DNA from: Tethya wilhelma
Taxonomy: Eukaryota > Porifera > Demospongiae > Tethyida > Tethyidae
Length of the DNA stretch: 64,000 bases
Assembly: GCA_964030475.1 (NCBI GenBank)
Contig: CAXIPT010000002.1
Span: forward strand, 19,997,010 to 20,061,009
Reading direction: 5' to 3'
In this document: positions 35,901 to 46,899 of the stretch, one piece after another
Layout of the letters: each line of letters opens with the position of its first letter
Numbering within the stretch: position 1 is the stretch's first letter
The notes under the pieces: model-generated
Told to the model about the DNA's origin: nothing
What the model saw: only the letters and a program-made list of their open reading frames with translations
Databases searched by the model: none
Program-made: the position numbers and the translations under genes

Positions 35901-38341
35901 AGACCAGAGAGACCAGAGAGACCAGGGAGACAAAGGAGACCAGGGAGACTAGGGAGACGCTGGGGACCAGGGAGACAGGGAGACGTAAGAGACAGGGAGA
36001 CCAGGGAGACTAGGAGACCAGGGAGACATAGGGGACCAGGGAGACTTAAGAGACAGGGAGACCAGGGAGACAGGGAGATAAAGGAGACCAGAGAGACCAG
36101 GGAGACTAGGGAGACGTAGGGGACCAGGGAGACGTAAGAGACAGGGAGACCAGGGAGACAGGGAGACAAAGGAGACCAGAGAGACCAGAGAGACCAGGGA
36201 GACAAAGGAGACCAGGGAGACTAGGGAGACGCAGGGGACCAGGGAGACAGGGAGACCAGGGAGACTAGGAGACCAGGGAGACATAGGGGACAGGGAGACC
36301 AGGGAGACCAGGGAGACTCTGGGGAGACTCTAGGGAGGCAAAGAAGACTAGAAAAAAAAACTACACACATGCATGATAATAGCTGAGTCAGCATATTTCG
36401 TGATTCTTAAATGGGGAAACAACCTATATTTGTGTGGAATATATTTGTGTAGTCTCGCGGGCCAGACCTTCTTTGTTAGTGGGTGGGGTAGGGGGGAGGG
36501 GGGATTATTAAGTGTAATCATACGTACGGTAGTACGTATAGTAGGAATGGGCCTAATGTCCCATAGGCACAATACAAAATGTTTATGATCATAAAAATTT
36601 AACCAAACAAAATTGAGTCTTCAAACTTGCTCAGAGGCTCTCACTGACAGATTATCAACTGCATGCAAGGCCTAAAACTCACAGAAACTTTTCTCTGCAC
36701 TCGTAGAGAGAGCTGGTGGGAAGCCACAATAATGCCATTTTTGTTCTGCTAACGTACGTACGTACGTACTTACTTCCTAACTGACTTACTTGAAAAGCAT
36801 TTCCAGAGAACCAGAATGTGTTGAGCCAACTCTGACAGCACAAAGTAAGTTCTTTTCATAGGTACTACATTCCTTGATACTCGTTTTAATCACAAATAAG
36901 CCTAAACAAAAACTAGAAAGCTTTGAAACTGAGAGTATAAATTCATGTACTTGAATGTAGCCATCTTCTTGTAGAGTTCAAAGGTCGTTGATTATCCACG
37001 TGGCATTATTATGCGCATGCGCATTAGCTACCCTAGCAGCCAATGTATATAGCTTCTACTCAGATAACTTTTTGTAGGGACTAACCAGTCTCTAATAGTC
37101 TCCTCACTGTAGTGTTGAAAAAAGTGAATGAACAAGTAGTAAAAATTTCAAAAAATAAGCAGTGTAGGAATGGGCAGTGCGGTAAAAAGTATTGGAACAA
37201 GGCATGGTCTCAATTTCGGCACATGACTACTTCATTTTTGTGCCCAAGTCTTGGCCAGTAATTTAATCCTGCCTGCCATAGTTTGTTCCACTTATTAGCT
37301 AAGTGATAAGATTGGTAGAAATTTGAACCATTAGTATGTGATCCATACTGATTAGCTATTCAAGTATACAGATCATTCTGTGAACCATTTACGACAATTA
37401 GCAATGAGGGATCAAAAATGAAAATGAAGTAGTCATGTGCCGAAATTGAGGCCATCCTTGTTCCAATACTTTTTACCGCACTGCCCATTCCTACACTGCT
37501 TATTTTTTGAAATTTTTACTATAATTATAATCATTGAGATTTGTTGTTGTGCATAGGTCCCTGTAATCATTGATGATGATGATGATGATGACTTTAAGGA
37601 CTCAGCAATTGTCAAAAAGAAGCCAAAGACTTCTCCTGAGAAAGCAGTGAAAAGGAAGAGGACAAGAAGACAAAGGATCATTGAGGAGTCAGGTATATAC
37701 AGGGTTGATAATATTTAAATGCTCAGTACAAATGTCTGCCAATGTCTCTTCTGGTTTCATGCTCTCTTCTCTGTGTGTAGACTCTGAAGATGACATCTCT
37801 CTCAAGAAGAGAAAGATAGTGAAAACCTCACCCACATCTACTAAGACCACTCCTACTAAGTTCAATGAGCCGTCTACCAAGGGGAAGGGTACTCCAGGGA
37901 AGGAGAAAGAGAAGAAATCATCCACTCCTTCAAAGATGAACGAAAAGACAAAGAACAAACCCATCCTGACACTCACAGACTTCTTTGGGTCAGCTCCAAT
38001 CAAACGTAGCAAACCCTCCAAGCCAGCAGCTGTCCAGGAAAGAAAGGTGTCCTCCACCACCATGGAGCTGAGAGAGGGAGGTGAAGAAGAAGAGATAGAG
38101 GCCATCCCAGAGTCCCCTGTGGATGTCCTCATGCAGAGCATCGATGATGAGGCCATTGCCAAGGCACTGCAGGAGGAGGAGGAGATGGAGATGAGGAAAG
38201 AAAAGGTGTGTTGAGTGTAATGGTGAAGGACTCAGGTGAATATGGTTGATATTCTGACTTCAGGAGAAGGAGGTTCATCAAGATGAAGAATTTACAAGGA
38301 CACTAGCCAAACTGGATGAGAGAAAGACAACCATGTCAAAT
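32905..38341 (+). CDS. RFC1: RFC1-like large subunit of replication factor C, N-terminal exons only
   Basis: Exons: 32905-32961 (MDIRELLKRQ start), 37557-37692 (VPVIIDDDDDDD and a basic run), 37781-38205, and 38264-38341, phases consistent. RFC1 proteins start MDIRKFF, carry a TPTSVLDYFG-type segment and a DEAIAKQLQ...DEEFARTLAMLDE region; here these correspond to LTLTDFFGSAPIKRS, DDEAIAKALQ and QDEEFTRTLAKLDE. RFC1 is the large ATPase subunit of the PCNA clamp loader. The BRCT and AAA+ parts are not in the window: the frame ends at an N at 38346 followed by an AC repeat. Intron 1 is 4.6 kb, far longer than any neighbour, because it holds a foldback element and a 1-kb repeat. Confidence 0.8.
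33150..34470. repeat. CTCCCTGGT minisatellite array, left arm
   Basis: Tandem 9-10 bp units (GTCTCCCTG, GTCTCTTAT, GTCCCCTAT) in higher-order blocks of 40-60 bp. Open frames here (SPWSPWS, SLVSLVS) are by-products of the repeat, not proteins. Confidence 0.9.
34970..36330. repeat. AGGGAGACC minisatellite array, right arm
   Basis: Reverse complement of the left-arm repeat type, with the same 9-10 bp period and its own higher-order blocks (recurring GGAGACGTAAGAGACAGGG). Confidence 0.9.
36518..37535. repeat. About 1-kb interspersed repeat with internal inverted arms (copy 2)
   Basis: Starts CATACGTACGGTAGTACG like copy 1 and ends with an arm (about 37418-37530) complementary to 37133-37245. 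Contains TGCGCATGCGCA at 37012-37023. Lies in RFC1 intron 1, just before exon 2. Confidence 0.75.
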
Positions 38342-38345
38342 GTAA

Positions 38346-38346
38346 N

Positions 38347-38380
<34 letters not shown>

Positions 38381-40773
38381 CATCAAACTTATAATAACAG
38401 TGAATTAGCTAGGAACATATTATTTTATATGTTGTTATGATTTCAGAAGTCCAGTTGCATTAAGCTTGCCATTGCATATCAATATATAGCATTATATACA
38501 GTTTTAGTCCCCCAAAGAGGACAACAACTTTCGGAATGCATATGCATGCCCGTAGTAGCTGGTTAGGGCATGCAGTTGCATTTTAAAGCATGCAGATATG
38601 AAAATAGTGAACAAGGATTATGTTTTTATTATTGCAAAAGTCACAAAAGCTGTCACAAATCATTTTCCTTACATTATAGTTGAAGTGCCCTAATAAGGAC
38701 AGTAACTTTTCATGTGCCCAATTAGGGCAGTTCCATTTATAGCGTGAAAGTGAAACACATGCAGATCCAGGCATGCTATCATCATCTCTCCATGGTGTCA
38801 CAAAGCCTTGCCCTTATACACAACCATGGTAGTGCAATTGTATTATGATCATGACTGCATATTATGTATTATAGCATGACTCAACTCAATCAAATAAGTA
38901 ATGATTAGTCTATTATAGTCATACAGCATTGTTTGCCAGTGAGTTGCCACCTCCCATTGATTGTTGTTAGATGGACTGTTTTAAAATTAACATATAGGCA
39001 GCAAAAATCAATGTACCTTACCTTCTGATGTTACAGTGATGTAAAGACCACTTCATTACATGTACGGTTGCATTTACAATGATAATATACTGTACAGATG
39101 ACTAGCTTGGTTAGGGATATATGTTAGGATTGTTATCATAATCATGTAGACACAACTTGATTGACAGAGACCAATACCCTATATACTGATCAAGTTTCCT
39201 TTTCGACATCAAAGCAATTCCTTCCAATTCCAACTTCCAATTCCGGGATTATACACTATAGCCTCACAAAGAATTTTCCTCACATCTATAGCTAGTACGT
39301 TGAAGTGCCCTATAGCGAGGTTGCATTTAAAAGCATTATCACTAACTAGCTGTAACCCGTAAGTTTAAGTTGATATTTTACATGAACTCATTATTTTAAT
39401 CGGATTCGACCCATAATAATATTATTATTGCATCTATTGTAATCTAGCACTTAGTCTAGTTCAAATGTCACAATATAACTTTAGTTACTCAGCACTGGCT
39501 GGACTATATATAGGATATAAAAAAAAAAAGCACGAGAATCTGAAACAGTAGGCAATTGAGCAACAAAATAAAAGCATCAACATGATCATATATAGGCTTG
39601 GTAGTAATTATAAAGTTGATGCTTGTGGGATAGCAGTGCTCTGTTGTTGCTGATGGCCATGAGGTGCATGGTATTGGTGGCTGTACACCTGTAAGACGAA
39701 AGTTTCTTCCTAGTGTGATGTGCTACAGGGGGACCAAAAGATGTCGATGTTGGTTTCGACTTCAAACCCAGGCACTCCATCTTTACTCTGATATCTAATA
39801 GACAAACGATTGTCAATGTCCTCATCACCACTCTAAGTAGCTACATCACCTTCTTTGCCCAATGTGACAAGTCGTACAGTTACAGTGGTTAAGTGTGAAG
39901 TTAAGTCGTAGTGCTGTTAATTTTAAAAGTTGGGTATTTTCGTACTCTTGACAAAAGACAGAGTATTCATCTTGCTGAGCACACAAATCTATAGTCAATC
40001 TCAGATCAGTTAGGATGACCTCAGGATTCTCACGACAGATAGCTAGAAGATAGTCGGTCTGTCACTGTCCATTGGCTCACCAATCAAGCAGCGGAGGTCC
40101 ACAGAAACTTGATCAGTATCAGACTGAGAGGGTAGTGATATGGACTGCTGCCATCATAATTCACAGGCTTAGCATCTGAGGATTGCTGCAGACTAACCCT
40201 AACTTGAACAGAATGGTGGGCACTATTTCTTGAAGAGTTCTTTACAGCAACAGTCTTGCTATTCTTGAGTCTTCCAATTCTGAGCCTTCTTCTCTTAGAT
40301 TTTTATACCTACAGTATTATTGTCCTTCTTGGCCACTACTTCGATATTTGCAGTCATTTTGGGTCAGAACAAAGAGACAGAGAGGCCATTGGCACATGTT
40401 GGCAGTTCAGTTTCTTGGTCAAGTTCCACTCAGTGACTCAGTGACATAAGTTGAGGCCTCAGACAGTTGGAGTCCTTCCTCTTGTATAGCAACAAGGGTA
40501 GACAAAGGGAAGCCAGTCCTTTGAAGGGGCTTGAGCTGTCCTTCGATCACAACAACTGAGATCAACTCACTAGCAGGGGCTAACATATCATGTTTGAGTC
40601 CTTATGGCACAAGCCAGAGCACAGCGCTATTAAAATATTGCGATCCTGCATACAGACGTCATAGTCAACGTCATGTATGTGATGAACACGTAGGTTAATT
40701 AGATTTATATTTCCGGTGCCCTAACGTGAGCAAGCCTTAGCTGGACCATTACAACACCCAATGTATGACATTG
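38346..40773. other. Gene-poor stretch with an AC microsatellite and a possible decayed exon
   Basis: Begins with the N at 38346 and (AC)n to about 38378. Antisense to 39650-40450 there are short coding-like pieces (for example LAICRENPEVILTDLRL), broken by several stops and not recognised. Otherwise AT-rich DNA with no supported gene. Confidence 0.4.
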
Positions 40774-40785
40774 TGCGCATGCGTA
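40774..40785. promoter_or_regulatory. NRF-1-like site upstream of class 1 gene
   Basis: TGCGCATGCGTA about 140 bp before the chosen ATG at 40925. Same variant as at 22952. Confidence 0.5.
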
Positions 40786-40924
40786 GAAAATTTGACTCTA
40801 GATTTCGCGATTGTTTCTTGAGGCTTATAGCGGTAGTCCAGATCGACGCGCAACAATGAGCGGGAGGGACACAAGGGAGTGAATTTTACTCGCTTATTGC
40901 TGATTTTATTTGGTATGTGTTATT

Positions 40925-43369
40925 ATGGTGTTCGTGAATATGCACCTTTTTGCAATTGCAGTCATGATGATAGTAAGAGAAGGGAATACAAGCAGTATAT
41001 TACTGACTTCAAACGTTACATTCTCTGAGGATCCTATCAATGAAGTCTGCCCACAGAGAACACCAATTAACTTCACATGTCATGGAACAAATATTGCAGC
41101 ATTTACTTGGAAACGGAACAATGAAACAATTCGAATATTGTCTAGCAGTATGCAACCAACTCAACAGCTGGAGCCAACACACCTTAATGGAATCCAAATC
41201 CAGCTTGTTTCAGTAACACCTACAGGTGATACAACAGACACAGCTAATATGACTTCTTGGCTAGTTGTGGGTTCAGAAGTATTGAGACTGAGAGATCAGA
41301 TAACATGTTCAAGCAACAGTGGAGATCAAAGTCTTACTTACAAAGGAGGTAAGCTAATCAACATGTACTCTCAAAACAATCACTCATGGTTGCTCAGTGA
41401 TACTTTTAAAATGTCTCCAGTGCCACCAACAGTTCCAATTACAAGCAGTATCAGTAAGGAAGCTAGAAACTCCATAAAGCTCACTCTACAGTGGGACAAT
41501 TCCTTCACTGAAACTCACTCAGTTGACGAGTACTGTGTGATAGCACCAGCTGGGAGTGTGTGTCCATCAGAAACAACATGTCTCACTCCAGACACTGACT
41601 ATGAATGCAGTGGACTTGTAGCAGGGAACCAATATGGGTTTGTCGTGTATGCAATGAGCTTAGGCTGTCCTGGCCGTGGAACCAATTTCACAGTTGACCT
41701 ACATGGTAAACTGTCCATTAACTATTAGTTTATTGCATATTGTGAGGTATACATATTTTGCTATAATTATATACAGTTCCATCACTGTTGTACAACTGTG
41801 ATTGTGTTCCAATTTATGATCAATCTACGAAACGGCTGATTTCTGTACAAATTGCTTGGGCAGCTGTAACTGTAAGTTGCTAGTTCTGAAGTATAAAAAT
41901 TGAAATCTTTAGTAATAATTGTTATTATATATTACTATTGTCACAATTGTGTAATACTAAGAATTCAAGACCTGAAACCCCCAGTACTGGTGTCCATGAA
42001 GAAACTATCTCACTGTACAGCATCTCATTTGTAAGCTATGATGCCACATCAGTGTCTATAGTGAGAAACAAGAGTGTCTCAGGAATGGATGTGTGCTCAG
42101 GAGAGAGATGTACATACACTATTTCCACCAGTTTCTTTGGCTCCCACTACACACTCTCTGTTGCAGCTGAAAACAGAGCTGGATTGGGAGAACACCTGAT
42201 CTGTACACCTGACCACATAAGTAAGAGTTTAGGCAACAACAACTAAGACTAGTGTGTGATCATGATTGAGTTGATGAGTTGCATAAATTAACCCTTTTTG
42301 TCACCAAGATACTTCAAACAACATAGCCCTTGTAACTGCCAACACAAGCAGACCAGAACATGCAACTATTGAGTGTCAATTCCTAAACCAGCAGCTTCCA
42401 GCTAGCTGTCAAGTATGTTATGGGGTTATTCCAAACTGCCATAACTTAACCTGCCTTCAGCCAGAACCTGCTAATGAAGATGGTAGAGCTACTGTCATGT
42501 TACCACAGTTGGAAAACAACTTAAAATACTGTTACATGGCAAGTATCACCAGTGTGAATGATGATGGTAGAAACCAGACAGTAATAGTCCGAGGGAGATT
42601 CAGTACAGGTATGCTTATTGATGTTCATATGACATTATAACGTTTTGCAAACTGTGTATAATAATGATATCTATAAATTTATGTCCCAAAATAGTCATAA
42701 TTCAGAGTTTACATAATAATAATTATTATTGCAGCATGTGATGTGAATGACCTTGCATATACACAAGCATATAATCCATACTACAAAGGAGGTTTCACTA
42801 CAACATGTACTAGAGATATGATTGATGATGTTCTTGTGGATCCTCGATGTGGACCACATTCAACGGGAAGTCTCCCACTCCCTAATGGTGTGGTATGTTA
42901 CAATGGAACAGTATTTGGTTCAACAGCATACTACATCTGTAATGGAGACTACCAAGTGCCAGGATACAGTGATTGCCATGGCAACCATCAATGTAACCAG
43001 AGGGAATGCCAAGGAGATGGACAATGGAGTGGAGAGACTCTACCATGTTTGGATGGTATTATATACCTCACACTATTATTCTTGTATATATGATAAGTAT
43101 TTCTTTGATCTCCAGATATAGAAATGTGCCACACTGTCTCCTGCAATGTTGGAATTTCTCTGTGCTTTATTGTTTCTCTCATTATTGGAGTAGTCATAAC
43201 TCTAATTTCCGTCTTTATAGCAAGGTGGTATACCTTAAAGCAAAAGGTCCCCTCTACCAAGGAGAATAACCCTATTTCAGAATTTCCACACTCGACTAAT
43301 GAAATGCCAAATTTTTTGGAGTATTCCGAAGATATAGTAGCAGGCACCACAGATGAAATAATTATGTGA
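40925..43369 (+). CDS. Class 1 receptor with MPNFLEY-type tail (645 aa by this model)
   Basis: Exons: Ig to 41348; 41421-41705 FN3 (DEYCVIAPAGSVC); 41777-41871 and 41962-42220 split second FN3; 42309-42608 cysteine-rich module; 42735-43055 CCP; 43116-43369 span (LCFIVSLIIGVVITLISVF) and tail with EMPNFLEYSED. With the ATG at 40925 the CDS is 1938 bp and starts with a hydrophobic signal (VFVNMHLFAIAVMMIV) with no intron before the Ig part. Alternatively a 51-bp intron (about 40912-40961) joins an upstream FTRLLLILF-like signal exon, but that frame has no ATG, so the normal start may be mutated. Ig exon nearly identical to that of the next gene. AATAAA at 43407. Confidence 0.8.
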
Positions 43370-43709
43370 TCCATGCATTCACTAACTGTATTGTGTCAAA
43401 TATAGCAATAAAATTACTCTTATTAAGGCATTATATAGATTGAACAGTAAATCTTTCAGAGGATTAGTTGCTCCCAACTATGCATAATTATTGATGATAA
43501 ATACTGATTTGGTGTAATTTATAAGTCTTTTGGTTGTAGACATTAGTTTTGCATCCTTGATTGTACTTGTGCGCGCGCATACATGCGATCACGCGATATA
43601 TATAGCGGCATGTAAGGTCACGTGATACGACTTGCTATCGCGATATCTGCGCATCAGAGTACTGAGTGCTGGGTCCGAGAAAAAAACACTCAGTTGCATG
43701 ATATCTGTG

Positions 43710-46668
43710 ATGGATAATACTTTGACTCTGAGTCTCTTGCTTCATTTTGGGATCATAACAACATTATTATTAATGATATGTGAGTTTATTAAATTTCACT
43801 ATTCCACAATGATTATTGTATAGTTTCCTGATGAACAATTACTGATTTTGACTTTTACACAGTAACTAGAACTCTAGAAGGAAGCAATATACTACTGATA
43901 TCAAATGTTACATTCTCTGAGGATCCTCTTAACGGAATCTGCCCACAGTTAACACCAATTGAGTTCACATGTCATGGAACAAATATTGCAGCATTTACTT
44001 GGAAACGGAACAATGAAACAATTCGAATATTGTCTAGCAGTATGCAACCAACTCAACAGCTGGAGCCAACACACCTTGATGGAATCCAAATCCAGCTTGT
44101 TTCAGTAACACCTACAGGTGATACAACAGACACAGCTAATATAACTTCTCGGCTAGTTGTGGGTTCAGAAACATTGAGACTGGGAGATCGGATAACATGT
44201 TCAAGCAACAGTGGAGGTCAAAGTCTTACTTACATAGGAAGAGGTAGATGCATAGCTGAGCTTATAATGTAACTCTTAACTCATTTATGTTTCCGTATAC
44301 AGATCCACCACCAGCAGTACCCATCATAAGTAGTATCAGTAAAGAAGCCGGTAACTCTGTGAAGCTCACTCTACAATGGAACAACTCCTTTACTGAAACT
44401 TACTCAGTTGTTGAGTACTGTGTGATAGCATCGGTCAGAAGTATGTGCCAACCTGAGTCATGTCTCACTCTAGACGTCGACACTGACTATGAATGTGGTG
44501 GACTTGTAGCAGGGAACCAATACATGTTTGTTGTTTATGCATGGAGTCACTGTAATACACAAACAGCTGTCACAACAGTTAACTCTGTCATTACACCACA
44601 AGGTAGCTAAAGAACTTGAACACAAAATTTCTTAAATTACTATGAATCTAACTATTACAGTTCCTGGACAACCTTCAATGTGTTCAAGCATTCCAGTGTA
44701 TGATCAGCTCACTAACAAACTCACCTCTATACAAAACACCTGGATAGCTGGACGTGTAAGCAGACTCAGTTTTCACTTTAATTTACATCAATCAATCAAC
44801 AATGTGTACAAGCAAACATTAATTGCATTGTATATTAAATCTGCAGAATCCTAGGATTGAAATCACATATGGTGTTCCTCAAAATATTCTATGGTACAAC
44901 ATTCTATTTGAAAGCAATGGTACATTAAACTCCATGGGAAGTGTAAACATCTCAGCAATGGATGTGTGCTCAGGAGAGAGATGTACACACACCCTTTCCA
45001 CCAGTTTCTTTGGCTCCCACTACACACTCTCTGTTGCAGCTGAAAACATAGCTGGATTGGGAGAATACCTGACCTGTACACCTGACCACATAAGTAAGAG
45101 TTTAGACAAAATTCTACTGTTTGTAACACCTACAAATCAATGATTATAAATAAGTCATGCAGTGTTTATGATTATAGGTACATCCAATAATATTGTGCTT
45201 GTAACTGCCAATACAAGCAGACCAGAACATGCAACTATTGAGTGTCTTTTCCCAAACCAGCAGCTTCCAGTTAGATGTCAAGTATGCTTTGGAATTATTC
45301 CAAACTGCCATAACTTAACGTGCCTTCAGCCAGAACCTGCTAATGAAGATGGTAGAGCTACTGTCATGTTACCAAAGTTGGAAAGCAACTTAAAGTACTG
45401 TTACACAGCAGGTGTCTTTGTGAATAATCAGCATAATCTCCTAGTACGAGGCAAATTTAGCACAGGTAAGCATGCTAGCTGTTAATGTAGGTTATACTTA
45501 TCTTTGGCATAATTACGGGGTGCATTGAAAATAGTGACTTGTTTTCATTAATGTACACAGCATGTGATGTTATGGATCTTGTACAATGCTATGCTAAGCA
45601 CATCATCGAAGCAATGATAACAAACAGTATTTTAGACTCCAGATGTAACCTGGACTCTGCAGTGGACAGTCTCCCACTTCCCAATGGTGTGGTATGTTAC
45701 AATGGTACAACATTTGGTTCAACAGCATACTACATCTGTAATGGAGACTATAGAGTACCAGGATACAGTGATTGCCATGGCAACCATCAATGTAACCAGA
45801 GAGAATGTCAAGGAGATGGACAATGGAGTGGAGAGACACTACCATGCTTAGAGGAACACAGCGGTAAATAATCATGGTTTTGTGCAAGTTGCACATTTAG
45901 CCACACAAATGTCAATTGGCACAATTTACACAATCATTAATAATTATTTAAACATTATAATAGTGTGCTCATCACTGGATCTTAAGAACCATAGCTCTAT
46001 AAGCAAAACATATTTGAGTGTACGTGTACATGCAAAGCAGAGCCCAGGTTACCGCTGCACCCAAAACTCTAGTAACAGCCTCACAATTCCCAATGGAGTG
46101 GTGTGTTACAGTGGTACTACCTTGGGATCAATAGCAAGCTACATTTGTGACAATGGTTTCAAAGTACCATCAGATAAGACCCAACGTGTGTGCCAGGCAG
46201 ATGGACACTGGGATGGTGACATCCCAAGGTGTTTATGATCGAGAGCAGTTACAATAGAATACTGAATGATCAATATTACCGTTTTGTGTTAGATTGCTAT
46301 TATATACTACGTACTGTATATGTTTTTCCCCCCTACCTGATATAGGTAATACTCTACAACTGACAGAAATGATCATTGCTGTGTTCTGCACAGCAATTTT
46401 GTGTCTTGCTATTGGGAGTCTGATCACATGTTTAGTAACATGTACATATCTACATAAATGTGCCCAACCTGCCACAGTTCAAGAACCTCGAGCTCCAAAG
46501 CTTGTAAACCTTGTTCAAGTAACTTCTCCATCAACAATTGTACGCCAGTTGTCAACAACATCAAATGAAAATGAATCTGGTGACAATAGTAATTATGATG
46601 AAATTGAAAAGTTCTGTGGTGGCTTCACATTGAATAAAAATAAAGCTTATGCCACAAAGAGATCATAA
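43710..46668 (+). CDS. Class 1 receptor with two CCP domains and altered tail (757 aa)
   Basis: Nine in-phase exons, 2274 bp: 43710-43779 signal; 43863-44243 Ig; 44303-44602 FN3; 44661-44755 and 44847-45093 split second FN3; 45178-45465 cysteine-rich module; 45561-45863 CCP of the SLPLPNG/CHGNHQCNQREC type; 45964-46230 second CCP of the SLTIPNG/DKTQRVCQADGHWD type; 46346-46668 span and tail. Other class 1 genes have only one of these CCP types, so this gene combines both. The last CCP donor is an unusual GTTTAT, chosen because it keeps the domain's final cysteine and the phase. The tail keeps NYDEIEKF and FTLNKNKAY but ends ATKRS instead of QPIEL. Confidence 0.83.
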
Positions 46669-46899
46669 ACTGTTTAATTGGAACTTTCAATAATTATATA
46701 TTATGATGCAGACTGAACATGGATATTGAAGCACCACTAGATCTGTAGAAGACACTATTCTCTTCACTTTAATTAATTCTTCAACTGAATTGGACAAGAT
46801 AAACATATATAATTATTAATGCTACAAACACAACAATAATACAGCAAAAATGGATGCATGGGTGGAGAGAAACAAAAACTAATTATTACATTTTAAATA

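Larger units (their letters stand above)
33066..36424. mobile_element. 3.36-kb foldback element of inverted minisatellite arrays
   Basis: Termini are inverted repeats identical for the first 48 bases (start GGTTGTTTCCCCATTTAAG) and similar beyond. They are flanked by a perfect 8-bp duplication TATATTTG (33058-33065 and 36425-36432). Inside lie a long array of GTCTCCCTG-type repeats (about 33150-34470) and its inverse GGGAGACCAG (about 34970-36330), around a unique core of about 0.5 kb (34480-34960). No transposase frame was seen. Drosophila FB elements have this layout with a different duplication length; 8 bp is usual for hAT elements. Non-autonomous. Confidence 0.85.

Noticed and set aside
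33068..36284. Many long frames rich in Ser, Pro, Leu, Val and Trp
   Set aside because: They are open in several frames at once and follow the 9-10 bp minisatellite period; a repeat artefact, not proteins.
36442..36600. G-rich run near 36479-36505 as a quadruplex promoter
   Set aside because: Lies within an intron between two repeats; no supporting start site or conserved motif.
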